A DNA stretch of 64,000 nt from Clostridium_AD sp050717635 (GCF_050717635.1 NZ_JBOITO010000013.1:62001-126000), one strand, 5' to 3'; positions 1 through 8,677 are shown, counted from the first letter of the stretch. A program made the numbers and translations. Notes: a model not told the origin generated them from the sequence alone.

Positions 1-2
1 GT

Positions 3-230
3 GGGAGTAAAAAAGCAATAAAAACCATTTTAAAGAATTTAGATAAAACTGGAATCAAAAGCAGAGAAACAAGTATTTTGCTTAGAGCTAGTGATAAGAA
101 TATTCTAGAGAGCTTAAGATTACATATGAATGATCGGGAAATAGATTTTATAGAGTGCGAGGTTGGATGTGTTGTAGGAACACACGCTGGTGAAGGTGCC
201 TGTGGTATATTTTATGTAGAAGATTATTAA
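3..230 (+). CDS. DegV family protein, C-terminal fragment
   Basis: An open frame enters from the left edge and ends with TAA at 228-230, giving the last 75 residues. The end reads VGCVVGTHAGEGACGIFYVEDY, close to the usual DegV C-terminus (VGTHtGpGa-G-F). DegV proteins are two-domain fatty-acid-binding proteins, some acting as FakB subunits of fatty acid kinase. The fatty-acid contact serines and the N-terminal domain lie outside the window. It is followed by a long gene-free stretch and is probably not co-transcribed with the grd operon. Confidence 0.8.
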   Translation, partial: GSKKAIKTILKNLDKTGIKSRETSILLRASDKNILESLRLHMNDREIDFIECEVGCVVGTHAGEGACGIFYVEDY

Positions 231-414
231 GGTTTGTTAAAAAAATTATTATACAAAATGCAATTATTAGAGTTTTACTTTTTAAAAAAGATCTACATAA
301 ATGATAAATAAATAGATAATATTTCGAAATGTATGGTTGAAGTTAAAAAAGTAGTATATAATGTAGATATATGATTGTTAAAAATAAAATTAAATATACA
401 AATGGATGATATTT

Positions 415-616
415 TAGGGAGATAATCTTAAAAAAACAATGTTGAACCTTTATAAGCGTAAAATATAAAGATCTAACTATTTTAAGATAGCCGTAGGAGT
501 AAGTTTTGCAGCCCATGCAACATGAATCTCTCAGGCACAAGTACCAAAAATGGACATACCTCTGGAAAGCGAATAGCACCGACGGAGTAAACCTCTCAGG
601 TAAAAAAGACAGAGTA
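415..616 (+). promoter_or_regulatory. Tandem glycine riboswitch
   Basis: Two glycine-aptamer cores lie in a row ahead of grdX. The first has CCGTAGGAGTAAG (490-502) and CTCTCAGGCACAAG (528-541). The second has CACCGACGGAGTAAA (577-591) and CTCTCAGGTAAAAAAGACAG (593-612), with CTCTG near 560 pairing with CAGAG near 612 as its P1. These match the gcvT-type motif. The 3' end of aptamer 2 overlaps the 5' arm of the terminator at 607-651, so glycine binding should prevent termination and turn the operon on. The upstream part, 231-414, is AT-rich and I see nothing else certain in it. Confidence 0.93.
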
Positions 617-651
617 TAAAGGCACATGGGGCTTTTATACCTGTCTTTTTT
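607..651 (+). terminator. Riboswitch-controlled intrinsic terminator
   Basis: AGACAG (607-612) plus AGTATAAA pairs with TTTTATAC plus CTGTCT (633-646), followed by a T run. The 5' arm shares bases with the P1 region of glycine aptamer 2, which makes this the expression platform. Confidence 0.9.
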
Positions 652-737
652 GGTGCAATAAAAATATAGGCTATATTTACATGAGCATAACAATCATTAG
701 TTCTTATTCTCATAAATAGTGATAAGGAGGGAATGAA

Positions 738-1115
738 TTGATAGAACCACTAATTATTGTAACCAATAATCCAATGTCAAAAGAACAATTTAAAAATAAA
801 TATAAGATGATATTTATTGAAGGGACAATGATGGATATTTTAAAAAATGTTAGGAATAATATTCATGAAGGGCATAAATTATTAACGCACCCTTTAATGA
901 GTAGTGTAAAGCCTAATGAAACACCCTATAGAACAATTTGTATTTCTAAAGAGAAATTGTGTGAAGTAGATCTGCAATCGTTAACTATAATAGAGGAAAG
1001 TATTATGAGCACAGAAAAATTTTTAAATGATTTTAAAACGCCAGAGTGGAATGAAAGAATATTACAAGATTTTCAACTTATAGATTATGATTTAATATAT
1101 CATGCGTTAAATTAA
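738..1115 (+). CDS. grdX: GrdX family protein of the glycine reductase operon
   Basis: This 125-residue soluble protein starts with TTG at 738, six bases after AAGGAGGG. Its opening (MIEPLIIVTNNPMSKE) and its place as first gene after the glycine riboswitch fit the GrdX family. GrdX is found with glycine, sarcosine and betaine reductase operons, but its biochemical role is not established. No cysteine pair, membrane segment or known catalytic motif is evident. trxB follows after 20 bp, so it is co-transcribed. Assignment rests on sequence feel plus context. Confidence 0.85.
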   Translation: MIEPLIIVTNNPMSKEQFKNKYKMIFIEGTMMDILKNVRNNIHEGHKLLTHPLMSSVKPNETPYRTICISKEKLCEVDLQSLTIIEESIMSTEKFLNDFKTPEWNERILQDFQLIDYDLIYHALN

Positions 1116-1135
1116 GGGAATGAGGAGGCTTTATT

Positions 1136-2062
1136 ATGGAACATATTTACGATACTATAATTATAGGTGGAGGTCCTGCTGGATTATCTGCTGGACTTTA
1201 TGCATCGAGATCAAGAATGGACACTTTAATAATAGAAAGAGCAAAGTATGGTGGTCAAGTGACTACAACAGATGAACTAGATAATTACCCAGGTTCTATT
1301 GAAAATTGTACAGGAGCATCATTAAGCAAAAGAATGAAGGAACAAGCAGAAGAATTTGGAACACAATTTGTAAAAGAAGAAGTTATTGATGTTCAACTTG
1401 AAGGTGACATTAAAGTGATAAAATGTAAAAAAGCAAATTATAGTGCTAAAACTATTATAATAGCTACAGGAGCTTATCCAAGACTTGGTGGATTTAAAAA
1501 TGAATTAGAGCTAAGAGGAAAAGGTGTTTCTTATTGTGCAACTTGTGATGCTGACTTCTTTACAGATTTAGACATTGCAGTACTAGGAGGCGGAGATTCA
1601 GCACTGTCTGAAGCTATATATTTAGCCAAGTTTGGTGAAACTGTTACAGTAATACACAGAAGAGATGAGCTTAGGGCTACTAAGTCACTTCAAGAAAAAG
1701 CTTTCAAAAACCCTAAAATTAAGTTTATTTGGGATTCAGTAGCGCAGGAAGCTGTAGGCGAAGAAATTTTAGAAGGATTAGTTATTAAAAATGTTAAAAC
1801 AGGAGCACTTAGTGATTTAAAAGTAGATGGTTGTTTTGTATTCGTAGGATATCTTCCGATTTCGGAATTATTTAAAGGGAAAATTACTATGAATGACAGA
1901 GGTGACGTTATTACTGATGAAGAAATGAGAACTAATATAGAAGGTGTATATGCAGCAGGAGACATAAGAGAAAAATTACTAAGACAAGTAATTACGGCAA
2001 CGGCAGATGGGGCAATTGCAGCAACCCATGCAGAACACTACATTGAAGATAAATTTAACTAG
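1136..2062 (+). CDS. trxB: Thioredoxin reductase (NADPH, FAD)
   Basis: This 308-residue flavoprotein passes electrons from NAD(P)H to the operon's thioredoxin, which re-reduces glycine reductase selenoprotein A. The FAD-binding GGGPAG is at residues 11-16, the redox pair CATC at 134-137, the nucleotide-binding GGGDSA near 154, and the C-terminal FAD motif is VYAAGDIREK. Length is normal for low-molecular-weight bacterial TrxB. A GAGGAGGC ribosome binding site precedes the ATG. Location between grdX and trxA shows that it serves the Stickland reductase. Confidence 0.97.
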   Translation: MEHIYDTIIIGGGPAGLSAGLYASRSRMDTLIIERAKYGGQVTTTDELDNYPGSIENCTGASLSKRMKEQAEEFGTQFVKEEVIDVQLEGDIKVIKCKKANYSAKTIIIATGAYPRLGGFKNELELRGKGVSYCATCDADFFTDLDIAVLGGGDSALSEAIYLAKFGETVTVIHRRDELRATKSLQEKAFKNPKIKFIWDSVAQEAVGEEILEGLVIKNVKTGALSDLKVDGCFVFVGYLPISELFKGKITMNDRGDVITDEEMRTNIEGVYAAGDIREKLLRQVITATADGAIAATHAEHYIEDKFN

Positions 2063-2118
2063 ATTATATTAAAACATATAATTGTTTTATGTAATATATA
2101 TCCAATAAATAAGATTTC

Positions 2119-2147
2119 AGGAGGCATAAAGATTAATAATCTTTATG
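2119..2147 (+). promoter_or_regulatory. Spare Shine-Dalgarno plus hairpin between trxB and trxA
   Basis: AGGAGG at 2119-2124 is not followed by an ATG, GTG or TTG start. It is followed at once by a near-perfect palindrome (CATAAAGATTA / TAATCTTTATG, 2125-2147). The ribosome binding site actually used by trxA lies 40 bp further on. It may be an mRNA processing or stability element; role unknown. Confidence 0.4.
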
Positions 2148-2179
2148 TACAGAATGAAAAAAACAGGAGGTAATTAGTA

Positions 2180-2509
2180 ATGTTAGAATTAAATAAAGAT
2201 AATTTTGAAGCGGAAGTATTACAATCAGAAAAGCCAGTATTCGTTGATTTTTGGGGCGATAAATGTGAAATTTGTGTAGAACTTATGCCAGGAGTGCATG
2301 CCTTAGAAGAAAAATACTCTGATAAAATTAAATTCGCTTCTTTAAATATTGGCGGAGCTAGAAGGACAGCTATAGGCCAAAGAGTACTAGGCCTTCCAAC
2401 AATGATTTTATATAAGGGTGGAGAAAAAGCTGCTACAATAACACCAGATAAAATATCTTCATTAGATGATGTGGAGACTTTTATAAAAGATTACTACAAT
2501 AAATTATAG
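2180..2509 (+). CDS. trxA: Glycine-reductase-associated thioredoxin with CEIC active site
   Basis: This 109-residue thioredoxin-fold protein should carry electrons from TrxB to the GrdA selenoprotein. The active-site region is FWGDKCEIC, so the redox pair is C29-E30-I31-C32 instead of C-G-P-C, and the Trp normally just before the first Cys is replaced by Lys. The cis-proline is kept in GLPTM (P73). From memory, Trx proteins of other glycine reductase operons also deviate (for example GCVPC), but those keep the Pro. The start has AGGAGG ahead of it, and grdE begins 12 bp after the stop. Confidence 0.94.
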   Translation: MLELNKDNFEAEVLQSEKPVFVDFWGDKCEICVELMPGVHALEEKYSDKIKFASLNIGGARRTAIGQRVLGLPTMILYKGGEKAATITPDKISSLDDVETFIKDYYNKL

Positions 2510-2521
2510 GAGGTGAATGTT

Positions 2522-3808
2522 TTGCGTCTAGAAATTGGAAACATATTTATTAAAGATATTCAGTTTGGACCAGAAACAAAGGTTAAGGGTGGAGTTCTTT
2601 ATGTAAATCAAGAGGAGTTATTAAAAGAAATATCTGGGGACGAAAGGCTTCAAAGCATTAGTTTTGATATAGCAAGACCTGGTGAAGAAGTGAGGATAAT
2701 TCCAGTAAAAGATGTAATAGAACCAAGAGTTAAAGTTAGTGGTAGTGGTGGAATATTTCCAGGGTTTATTAGCAAAGTTGATACAGTAGGTTCAGGAAGA
2801 ACTCATGTACTTAAAGGTGCAGCTGTTGTAACCACTGGTAAAATCGTTGGATTCCAAGAAGGAATAATTGATATGTGTGGAGAAGGAGCTAAATACACAC
2901 CTTTCTCAAAATTAAATAACTTGGTAATTACTTGTGAGCCAAAAGAGGGGACTTTACAACATGATCATGAAGAAGTTGTAAGAATGGTAGGATTTAAAGC
3001 TGCTACTTATCTTGGGCTGGCTGGAAAAAATATTGAGCCCGATGAAGTGAAAACGTTTGAAACATTACCAATACTGGAGCAGGTTAAAAAGTACCCTGAA
3101 TTACCAAAAGTAGTATATGTATACATGCTTCAAACACAAGGACTACTACATGATACTTATGTTTACGGAGTAGATGCTAAGAAGATAATACCTACTTTTA
3201 TGTATCCAACAGAGATATTTGATGGTGCAGTAGTAAGTGGTAACTGTGTTTCAGCTTGTGATAAAAATCCAAGTTATGTACATATGAATCATCCAATAAT
3301 TGAAGATTTATATGCAAGACATGGAGTGGATTTTAACTTTTTAGGATGTATCATAACAAATGAGAATGTATACTTAGCAGATAAAGAAAGATCTTCAAAT
3401 ATGGTTGCAAAATTAGTTGAATTCATGGGAGCAGATGCTGCAATAATTTCAGAAGAAGGGTTTGGTAATCCAGATGCTGACCTTGTTATGAATTGTAATA
3501 AGATAACTGCAAAAGGAGTTAAAACTATACTTTTAACTGATGAATATGCAGGTCAAGATGGAAGTTCTCAGTCACTTGCTGACTCAACATCACATGGTGA
3601 TGCAGTTGTAACTAATGGAAATGCTAATGAAGTAATTACTCTAAAACCAATGAAGAAAATCATTGGACATATAGAATACGCTGATATAATAGCTGGTGGA
3701 CATATGGGAAGTTTGGGAGCAGATGGCTCTATATATGCTGAAATTCAAGTTATTACAGGTGCAACTAGTGAAGTAGGATTTAACAATTTAACAGCAAAAG
3801 CATACTAA
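2522..3808 (+). CDS. grdE: Glycine reductase protein B, pyruvoyl proprotein GrdE
   Basis: GrdE is the proprotein of the substrate-binding protein B of glycine reductase. It is cleaved before a cysteine that becomes a pyruvoyl group, which forms a Schiff base with glycine. The cleavage site is seen as SGNCVSACDKN, with N241-C242. I chose TTG at 2522 because AGGAGG (2508-2513) sits 8 bases upstream and the resulting MRLEIGNIFIKDIQFG opening matches the family. A GTG at 2513 lies inside that ribosome binding site. Length is 428 residues. It follows trxA and precedes the two selenoprotein genes. Confidence 0.96.
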   Translation: MRLEIGNIFIKDIQFGPETKVKGGVLYVNQEELLKEISGDERLQSISFDIARPGEEVRIIPVKDVIEPRVKVSGSGGIFPGFISKVDTVGSGRTHVLKGAAVVTTGKIVGFQEGIIDMCGEGAKYTPFSKLNNLVITCEPKEGTLQHDHEEVVRMVGFKAATYLGLAGKNIEPDEVKTFETLPILEQVKKYPELPKVVYVYMLQTQGLLHDTYVYGVDAKKIIPTFMYPTEIFDGAVVSGNCVSACDKNPSYVHMNHPIIEDLYARHGVDFNFLGCIITNENVYLADKERSSNMVAKLVEFMGADAAIISEEGFGNPDADLVMNCNKITAKGVKTILLTDEYAGQDGSSQSLADSTSHGDAVVTNGNANEVITLKPMKKIIGHIEYADIIAGGHMGSLGADGSIYAEIQVITGATSEVGFNNLTAKAY

Positions 3809-3840
3809 AAATAAAATATGAAAATGAGAGGAAGATGAAA

Positions 3841-4311
3841 ATGTTAGAAGGAAAAAAAGTTATAGTTATTGGAGATAGAGATGGAATACCAGGACCTGCA
3901 ATAGAAGCTTGTGTGAAATCTGCTGGAGCAGAGGTAGTGTTTGCATCAACAGAATGCTTTGTCTGAACAGCTGCGGGAGCTATGGATCTGGAGATCCAAC
4001 AAAGAGTAAAAGACCTTACCGAGAAATTCGGTGCGGAAAATATGGTAGTAGTTATTGGTGGAGCTGAAGCAGAAGCATCAGGACTTTCAGCAGAAACGGT
4101 TGCTGCAGGGGACCCAACATATGCTGGACCACTAGCTGGAATTGCATTAGGACTTGCAGTGTATCACATAGTTGAACCAGAAATAAAAGATTTATGCGAT
4201 GCGACGATTTACGATGAGCAATGTGGAATGATGGAAATGGTTTTAGAAATAGATGAAATAATTGGAGAAGTAAAACCAATTAGAGAGGAATTTTCTAAAT
4301 ATAGTGTTTAA
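3841..4311 (+). CDS. grdA: Glycine reductase selenoprotein A (contains selenocysteine)
   Basis: GrdA takes the carboxymethyl group from protein B as a Se-carboxymethyl selenoether and passes it to protein C, being oxidised and then re-reduced by thioredoxin. The frame runs MLEGKKVIVIGDRDGIPG to TGA at 3964-3966, then continues TAAGAMDLEIQQ to TAA at 4309-4311. The TGA is codon 42 and lies in CFV-U, the family's C-x-x-U redox motif. Read through, the product is 156 residues, the family's usual length. ATG at 3835 is an alternative start that would make it Sec44; 3841 has better ribosome-site spacing. It is not a pseudogene. Confidence 0.96.
3964..3997 (+). promoter_or_regulatory. grdA UGA-selenocysteine codon and putative SECIS
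   Basis: UGA at 3964-3966 is followed by a perfect hairpin, GGATC/GATCC (3984-3988 and 3993-3997) with loop TGGA, and a weaker AGCT/AGCT stem just after the codon. The distance is right for a bacterial SECIS bound by SelB. The sel genes are not in this window. Confidence 0.7.
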
Positions 4312-4429
4312 TTCATAAATTTAATCTGAATGGTAAATTAGTATAAATACTATAAGATTGTCAATTGCAAATTATTTTATCGAAAATAGTTAAAGATTGT
4401 AAATTGACGTTAGAAAGGTGGAGAAATAC

Positions 4430-5737
4430 TTGTTAAAAATCGTTCATTATATAAATCAATTTTACGCAGGAATAGGTGGAGAAGAAAAAGCAAATATTAA
4501 ACCAGAGATTAGAGAAGGCGTTGTGGGACCTGGTATGGGATTAAATGGTTTATTAAAGCAGGGTGGCGCAGAAATAGTTGCTACTGTAATCTGTGGTGAC
4601 TCATATTTTGCTGAAAACATAGATGAGGCTAAAGCTGAAATAATTGAAATGGTGAAGAAATACAATCCGGATTTATTTATAGCAGGACCTGCTTTTAATG
4701 CAGGAAGATATGGTATTGCTTGTGGAGCTATGGCAACAGAAGTAAAACAGAAATTAAATATACCTGTTATGTCTGGAATGTACGTTGAAAATCCAGGTGC
4801 TGATATGTATAAAAAACAATTATACATTGTTTCTACTAGAAACAGTGCAGTTGGTATGAGAGACGCGTTGCCTAAAATGGTATCATTAGCACTAAAATTA
4901 GCTAAAGGCGAAGTAATAGGAATGCCATCTGAGGATAATTATATTGAAAGAGGTATAAGAAAGAACTATTTTGCTGCTGAAAGAGGATCAAAAAGAGCAG
5001 TTGATATGCTTGTTAAGAAGTTAAAAGGAGAAGAATTTGTTACAGAATTCAAAATGCCTAGCTTCGATAGAGTTGAGCCAAATGATCCTATAACTGATAT
5101 AACTAAAGCTAAAATAGCAATAGTTACGTCTGGTGGTATAGTTCCAAAAGGAAATCCAGATCATATAGAATCATCAAGTGCTTCTAAAATATGCAAATAT
5201 GATATAGAAGGAATAGATGATTTAACTTGTGAGACTCATGAAACAGCACATGGTGGACACGATCCAGTATATGCTAATGAAGATCCGGATAGAGTTATCC
5301 CAGTAGATGTATTAAGAGATTTAGAAAAAGAAGGTAAAATAGGATCTTTACACAGATATTACTATTCAACAGTGGGTAATGGTACTGCAGTTGCATCATC
5401 TGTGAAATTTGGAAAAGATACTGCTAGAGAGTTAATTGCTGATGGAGTAGATGCGGTTATATTAACTTCTACATGAGGAACTTGTACGCGTTGCGGAGCA
5501 ACGTTAGTTAAAGAAATAGAAAGAGCTGGCCTCCCAGTAGTTCATATGTGCACTATTACACCAGTTTCAGTAACCGTTGGTGCTAATAGAATTGTACCTA
5601 CAGTAGCTATTCCACACCCACTTGGAAATCCTGCACTTAGCAAGGAAGATGAGTATAAATTAAGAAGGAAGTTAGTGGAAAGAGCATTAGTTGCTCTACA
5701 GACACCTGTAGATGGCCAAAAAATATTTGAAGATTAA
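4430..5737 (+). CDS. grdB: Glycine reductase protein B, selenoprotein subunit GrdB
   Basis: GrdB is the substrate-specific selenoprotein subunit of protein B, which with processed GrdE activates glycine. TTG at 4430 gives MLKIVHYINQFYAGIGGEEKA, the family's N-terminus, 8 bases after AAGGTGG. An upstream GTG at 4418 overlaps that ribosome site. The in-frame TGA at 5474-5476 is codon 349, in ILTST-U-GTCTRC, the U-x-x-C motif. Translation continues through HMCTITPVSVTVGANRIVP to TAA at 5735-5737, giving 435 residues. The Sec codon is supported by conserved protein sequence on both sides. Confidence 0.96.
5474..5503 (+). promoter_or_regulatory. grdB UGA-selenocysteine codon and putative SECIS
   Basis: UGA at 5474-5476 is followed 12 bases later by the hairpin CGTTGC (5489-5494), loop GGA, GCAACG (5498-5503). 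Position and a compact stem with an exposed loop fit a bacterial SECIS. The stem differs from that of grdA. Confidence 0.7.
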
Positions 5738-5756
5738 TTTTTAAATTGCAATAGAT

Positions 5757-5795
5757 AAAATAATTAGGGGACTCTTATGTTCCCTAATTATTTAT
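5757..5795 (+). terminator. Hairpin between grdB and grdC
   Basis: AATAATTAGGGGA pairs with TTCCCTAATTATT, followed by TAT. It lies in the 119-bp gap between grdB and grdC and looks like a leaky intrinsic terminator or an mRNA processing site that could adjust protein C level relative to A and B. Confidence 0.6.
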
Positions 5796-5856
5796 GTACA
5801 TAATTAATAATTGTTATGTGTTGTCAACAAGGAAGAAATAAGGAGGATGAATAATT

Positions 5857-7389
5857 ATGAATTTTCCAGTTATAAAAAAAGCATCTTATATATTAGTTAA
5901 TACACCAGATATGGTAATTCACAATGGAAGTACACAAACAGTAGAGAGAAAGGCGAACCCAGATTCTGAGTATTTAAGAGATATGAATAGCCATTTAAGA
6001 GGATTTGAAGAGGTTATGGCATATGCGCCTAACCAAACATATATAGGAAACTTGACTCCAGAAGAATTAACAGAACTACCAAGACCTTGGTATGGAAAAA
6101 ACATTGAAAGTGCAAATAGATTTGGTAAATTTGGTGAAATTATGCCGCAGGATGAATTCTATGGTTTAATGAAAATTGCAGATGTATTTGATCTTGTATT
6201 ATTAGAGAATTCTTTTGCAGAAAAAGTAAAAGAAAAATTATCCGAACATCCATTATTAGAGAGTAAAGTTGAAAAAATAGTTGGCGAGAGTTTAGAAAAA
6301 ATAAACGACCTTGTTTTAAATAGTGCTGCAGAAGGACTATTTGAAGGGACACATTTAGTAGGTTGCGTAAGACGTGCTCATGAATTTGACCCCAACCTGT
6401 CAGCACATTATATGTTAGAAAACATAGCAGTTAAAGCTTCAGGCGTTCTTGCCGGACTACATTTAGTTGATAATTTAGATGTAAAAATAGAGGAAATTGG
6501 ATACATATTTGAATGTTCAGAAGAGGCTGTAGGAGATATGAATCAAAGAGGCGGCGGAAATTTAGCTAAAGCTATAGGCGAAGTTGTTGGACTTACTGGC
6601 GCAACTGGATCGGATATAAGAGGATTTTGTGCAGCTCCAGCTCATGCAATAGTAAACGCTGCGGCACTCGTTAAAGCAGGAATATTTAAAAATGTAGTAG
6701 TTATTGCTGGAGGAGCCACTGCAAAACTCGGTATGAATGGTAAGGATCATGTTAAAAAGGGATTATCGATACTTGAGGATTGTTTAGGTGGATTTGCTAT
6801 ACTTATATCAGAAAATGATGGAGTTAGTCCGATTCTAAGAACAGACGTAATAGGAAGACATACTATAGGACATGGAGCGGCTCCACAAGCGGTGCTAGAA
6901 GCATTAGTTATGGACCCATTAACTTCTATTGGACTTAAAATTACAGACGTGGATAAATATGCACCAGAAATGCAAACTCCAGATATAACTGAGCCTGCAG
7001 GTGCTGGTGATGTACCAACTCAAAACTATAAAATGATTGGTGCATTGGCAGTTAAAAAAGGCCAATTGGATAGAAAAGAATTACCAAACTTTATAAAAGA
7101 ACATGGATACCCAGGATTTGCACCTACTCAAGGACATATACCATCAGGTGTGCCTATTGTTGGTCATGGTATAGATCGAATTAAAGAAGGTGTGCTCAAA
7201 AACTTTATGATAATCGGTAAAGGAAGCTTATTCCTAGGAAGAATGACTAACTTATTTGATGGCATTTCGATTTTAGTAGAAAAGAACACAGGAAAAGTAG
7301 AAAGTAAATCAGAAGTTAGTAAAGAAGAAGTTAAGGCTATGGTGGGAGACGCAATGAGTGATTTTGCTAATTATTTAATGACTAAATAA
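5857..7389 (+). CDS. grdC: Glycine reductase protein C, subunit GrdC
   Basis: Protein C (GrdC plus GrdD) takes the carboxymethyl group from selenoprotein A and releases it as acetyl phosphate, the energy-conserving step of glycine reduction. GrdC has a ketoacyl-synthase/thiolase-like fold. The candidate active cysteine is C258 in SDIRGFCAAPAHAIVNAAALV, followed by a glycine-rich VIAGGATAKLG. Length of 510 residues is normal. An AAGGAGG site precedes the ATG. A copy of a short repeat found elsewhere in the window lies just after the stop (7391-7416). Confidence 0.95.
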   Translation: MNFPVIKKASYILVNTPDMVIHNGSTQTVERKANPDSEYLRDMNSHLRGFEEVMAYAPNQTYIGNLTPEELTELPRPWYGKNIESANRFGKFGEIMPQDEFYGLMKIADVFDLVLLENSFAEKVKEKLSEHPLLESKVEKIVGESLEKINDLVLNSAAEGLFEGTHLVGCVRRAHEFDPNLSAHYMLENIAVKASGVLAGLHLVDNLDVKIEEIGYIFECSEEAVGDMNQRGGGNLAKAIGEVVGLTGATGSDIRGFCAAPAHAIVNAAALVKAGIFKNVVVIAGGATAKLGMNGKDHVKKGLSILEDCLGGFAILISENDGVSPILRTDVIGRHTIGHGAAPQAVLEALVMDPLTSIGLKITDVDKYAPEMQTPDITEPAGAGDVPTQNYKMIGALAVKKGQLDRKELPNFIKEHGYPGFAPTQGHIPSGVPIVGHGIDRIKEGVLKNFMIIGKGSLFLGRMTNLFDGISILVEKNTGKVESKSEVSKEEVKAMVGDAMSDFANYLMTK

Positions 7390-7390
7390 A

Positions 7391-7416
7391 GCAGTGCCAA
7401 AGGTAATGATTAATTT
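7391..7416 (+). repeat. Short interspersed repeat copy, grdC-grdD gap
   Basis: GCAGTGCCAAAGGTAATGAT and the bases after it closely resemble three segments in the BMP lipoprotein-ATPase gap (10075-10100, 10165-10190, 10231-10256). The shared core is CAGYRCC-N2-3-AGGTRATRATT. It is non-coding and sits directly after the grdC stop. Function unknown. Confidence 0.55.
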
Positions 7417-7439
7417 AGTGTTAGAAAAGGGGTGTAGAT

Positions 7440-8603
7440 ATGAGTGAAAACGCAACTAAGCAAATGATTGCTGAAGTATTTAATGATATAGCTTACGGCA
7501 TAAAGAGTGGGAAATTTAAAAATAATGTTAGAATAGGATTAACCCTACTTGGATCAGAGCATGGTATAGATGAAATGGTAAAAGCAGCAGAAATAGCTAA
7601 AAATAAATATGATGATTTTGAAATTGTCTTAATAGGACCTAAAGTGGAAGCAGACTTTGAAATTATAGAAGTCCAGACTGCAGAGGAAGGTCATAAAAAA
7701 ATGACTGAACTTTTAGAGAATCATAATTTAAGCGGATGTGTTACTCAACATTTTGATTTTCCAATTGGAGTGTCTACTGTTGGGAAAATAGTAACACCTG
7801 GTAAAGGTCGTGACATGATACTTGCTACTACTACCGGGACTACATCTGTAAATAGAGTAGAGGGGATGGTTTTCAATGCGATTTCTGGTATTGCAGCGGC
7901 TAAAGCTATAGGTATCAAAAATCCAACCCTTGGAATATTAAATTTAGATGGAGCAAGACAAGTTGAAAGAATATTAAAAGAAATACAAACTAATGGATAT
8001 GATTTTAAATTTGCAGATTCATTAAGAGCAGATGGAGGTTCCGTTATGAGAGGGAACGATTTACTTTCTGGAACACCAGATGTTATGGTTTGTGATTCGC
8101 TTACTGGTAACCTTTTAGTTAAAACTTTCTCAGCGTTCACTACAGGGGGTAACTATGAAACTGTAGGTGCTGGTTATGGACCTGGTGTTGGAGAAAATTA
8201 TGATAAACTTGTAAACATAGTATCGAGATCCTCAGGAGCTCCATTAATAGCTGAAGCTTTAAAATATTGTGCTATTTGTGCAGAAAACGCAGTTTTAAGT
8301 ATAGCAAAAGATGAATTTGCTAGAGCTAATAATGCAGGTTTAAAAGATGCTATAAATAAGGTTATTAAAAAAGAAGGAAATGTAGCTAGTGAAGAGCAAA
8401 TAGTGATGCCAAAGAAAGTGGTTGTAACATTTGCTATCGCTGGAATAGATATACTAGAGCTTGAAGATGCATGTAAATGCTTATGGAAAGAGGGAGTCTA
8501 TTCAGAAAGTGGCATGGGTTGTACAGGACCAATAGTTTTAGTTCCAGAAGAAGCTGGAAGCATAGCAATTGAAATTTTAAAAAAAGCTAAATTTATGGAC
8601 TAA
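7440..8603 (+). CDS. grdD: Glycine reductase protein C, subunit GrdD
   Basis: GrdD is the second subunit of the acetyl-phosphate-forming protein C and is related to PlsX-type phosphate acyltransferases. Cysteines that could carry the acetyl thioester are C361 in SGMGCTGP, close to the C-terminus, and C100. Length is 387 residues. It is the last gene of the operon and is followed by a hairpin terminator at 8637-8677. The start ATG follows AAAAGGGGTG. Confidence 0.95.
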   Translation: MSENATKQMIAEVFNDIAYGIKSGKFKNNVRIGLTLLGSEHGIDEMVKAAEIAKNKYDDFEIVLIGPKVEADFEIIEVQTAEEGHKKMTELLENHNLSGCVTQHFDFPIGVSTVGKIVTPGKGRDMILATTTGTTSVNRVEGMVFNAISGIAAAKAIGIKNPTLGILNLDGARQVERILKEIQTNGYDFKFADSLRADGGSVMRGNDLLSGTPDVMVCDSLTGNLLVKTFSAFTTGGNYETVGAGYGPGVGENYDKLVNIVSRSSGAPLIAEALKYCAICAENAVLSIAKDEFARANNAGLKDAINKVIKKEGNVASEEQIVMPKKVVVTFAIAGIDILELEDACKCLWKEGVYSESGMGCTGPIVLVPEEAGSIAIEILKKAKFMD

Positions 8604-8636
8604 AAATTATTTAGAGTTTTAATAAATTGAAATTAT

Positions 8637-8677
8637 AAAAGGAAACTCAAACTAAACTAATAGTGACAGTTTCTTTT
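8637..8677 (+). terminator. Terminator of the grd operon
   Basis: AAAAGGAAACT (8637-8647) pairs with AGTTTCTTTT (8668-8677), loop about 20 bases, followed by an AT-rich tail. The loop is longer than usual, so strength is uncertain. Confidence 0.65.

Noticed and set aside
343..713. Minus-strand frames over the riboswitch region
   Set aside because: The stretch is explained by the tandem glycine riboswitch and its terminator; the translations are Tyr/Leu/Ser-rich and lack ribosome sites.
3964..3966. In-frame stop in grdA suggesting a pseudogene
   Set aside because: Conserved GrdA sequence continues on both sides, the stop is UGA in a C-x-x-U motif, and a SECIS-like hairpin follows; it is a selenocysteine codon.
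5474..5476. In-frame stop splitting grdB into two genes
   Set aside because: UGA lies in a U-x-x-C motif and the downstream frame is the conserved GrdB tail, so it is one selenoprotein gene.
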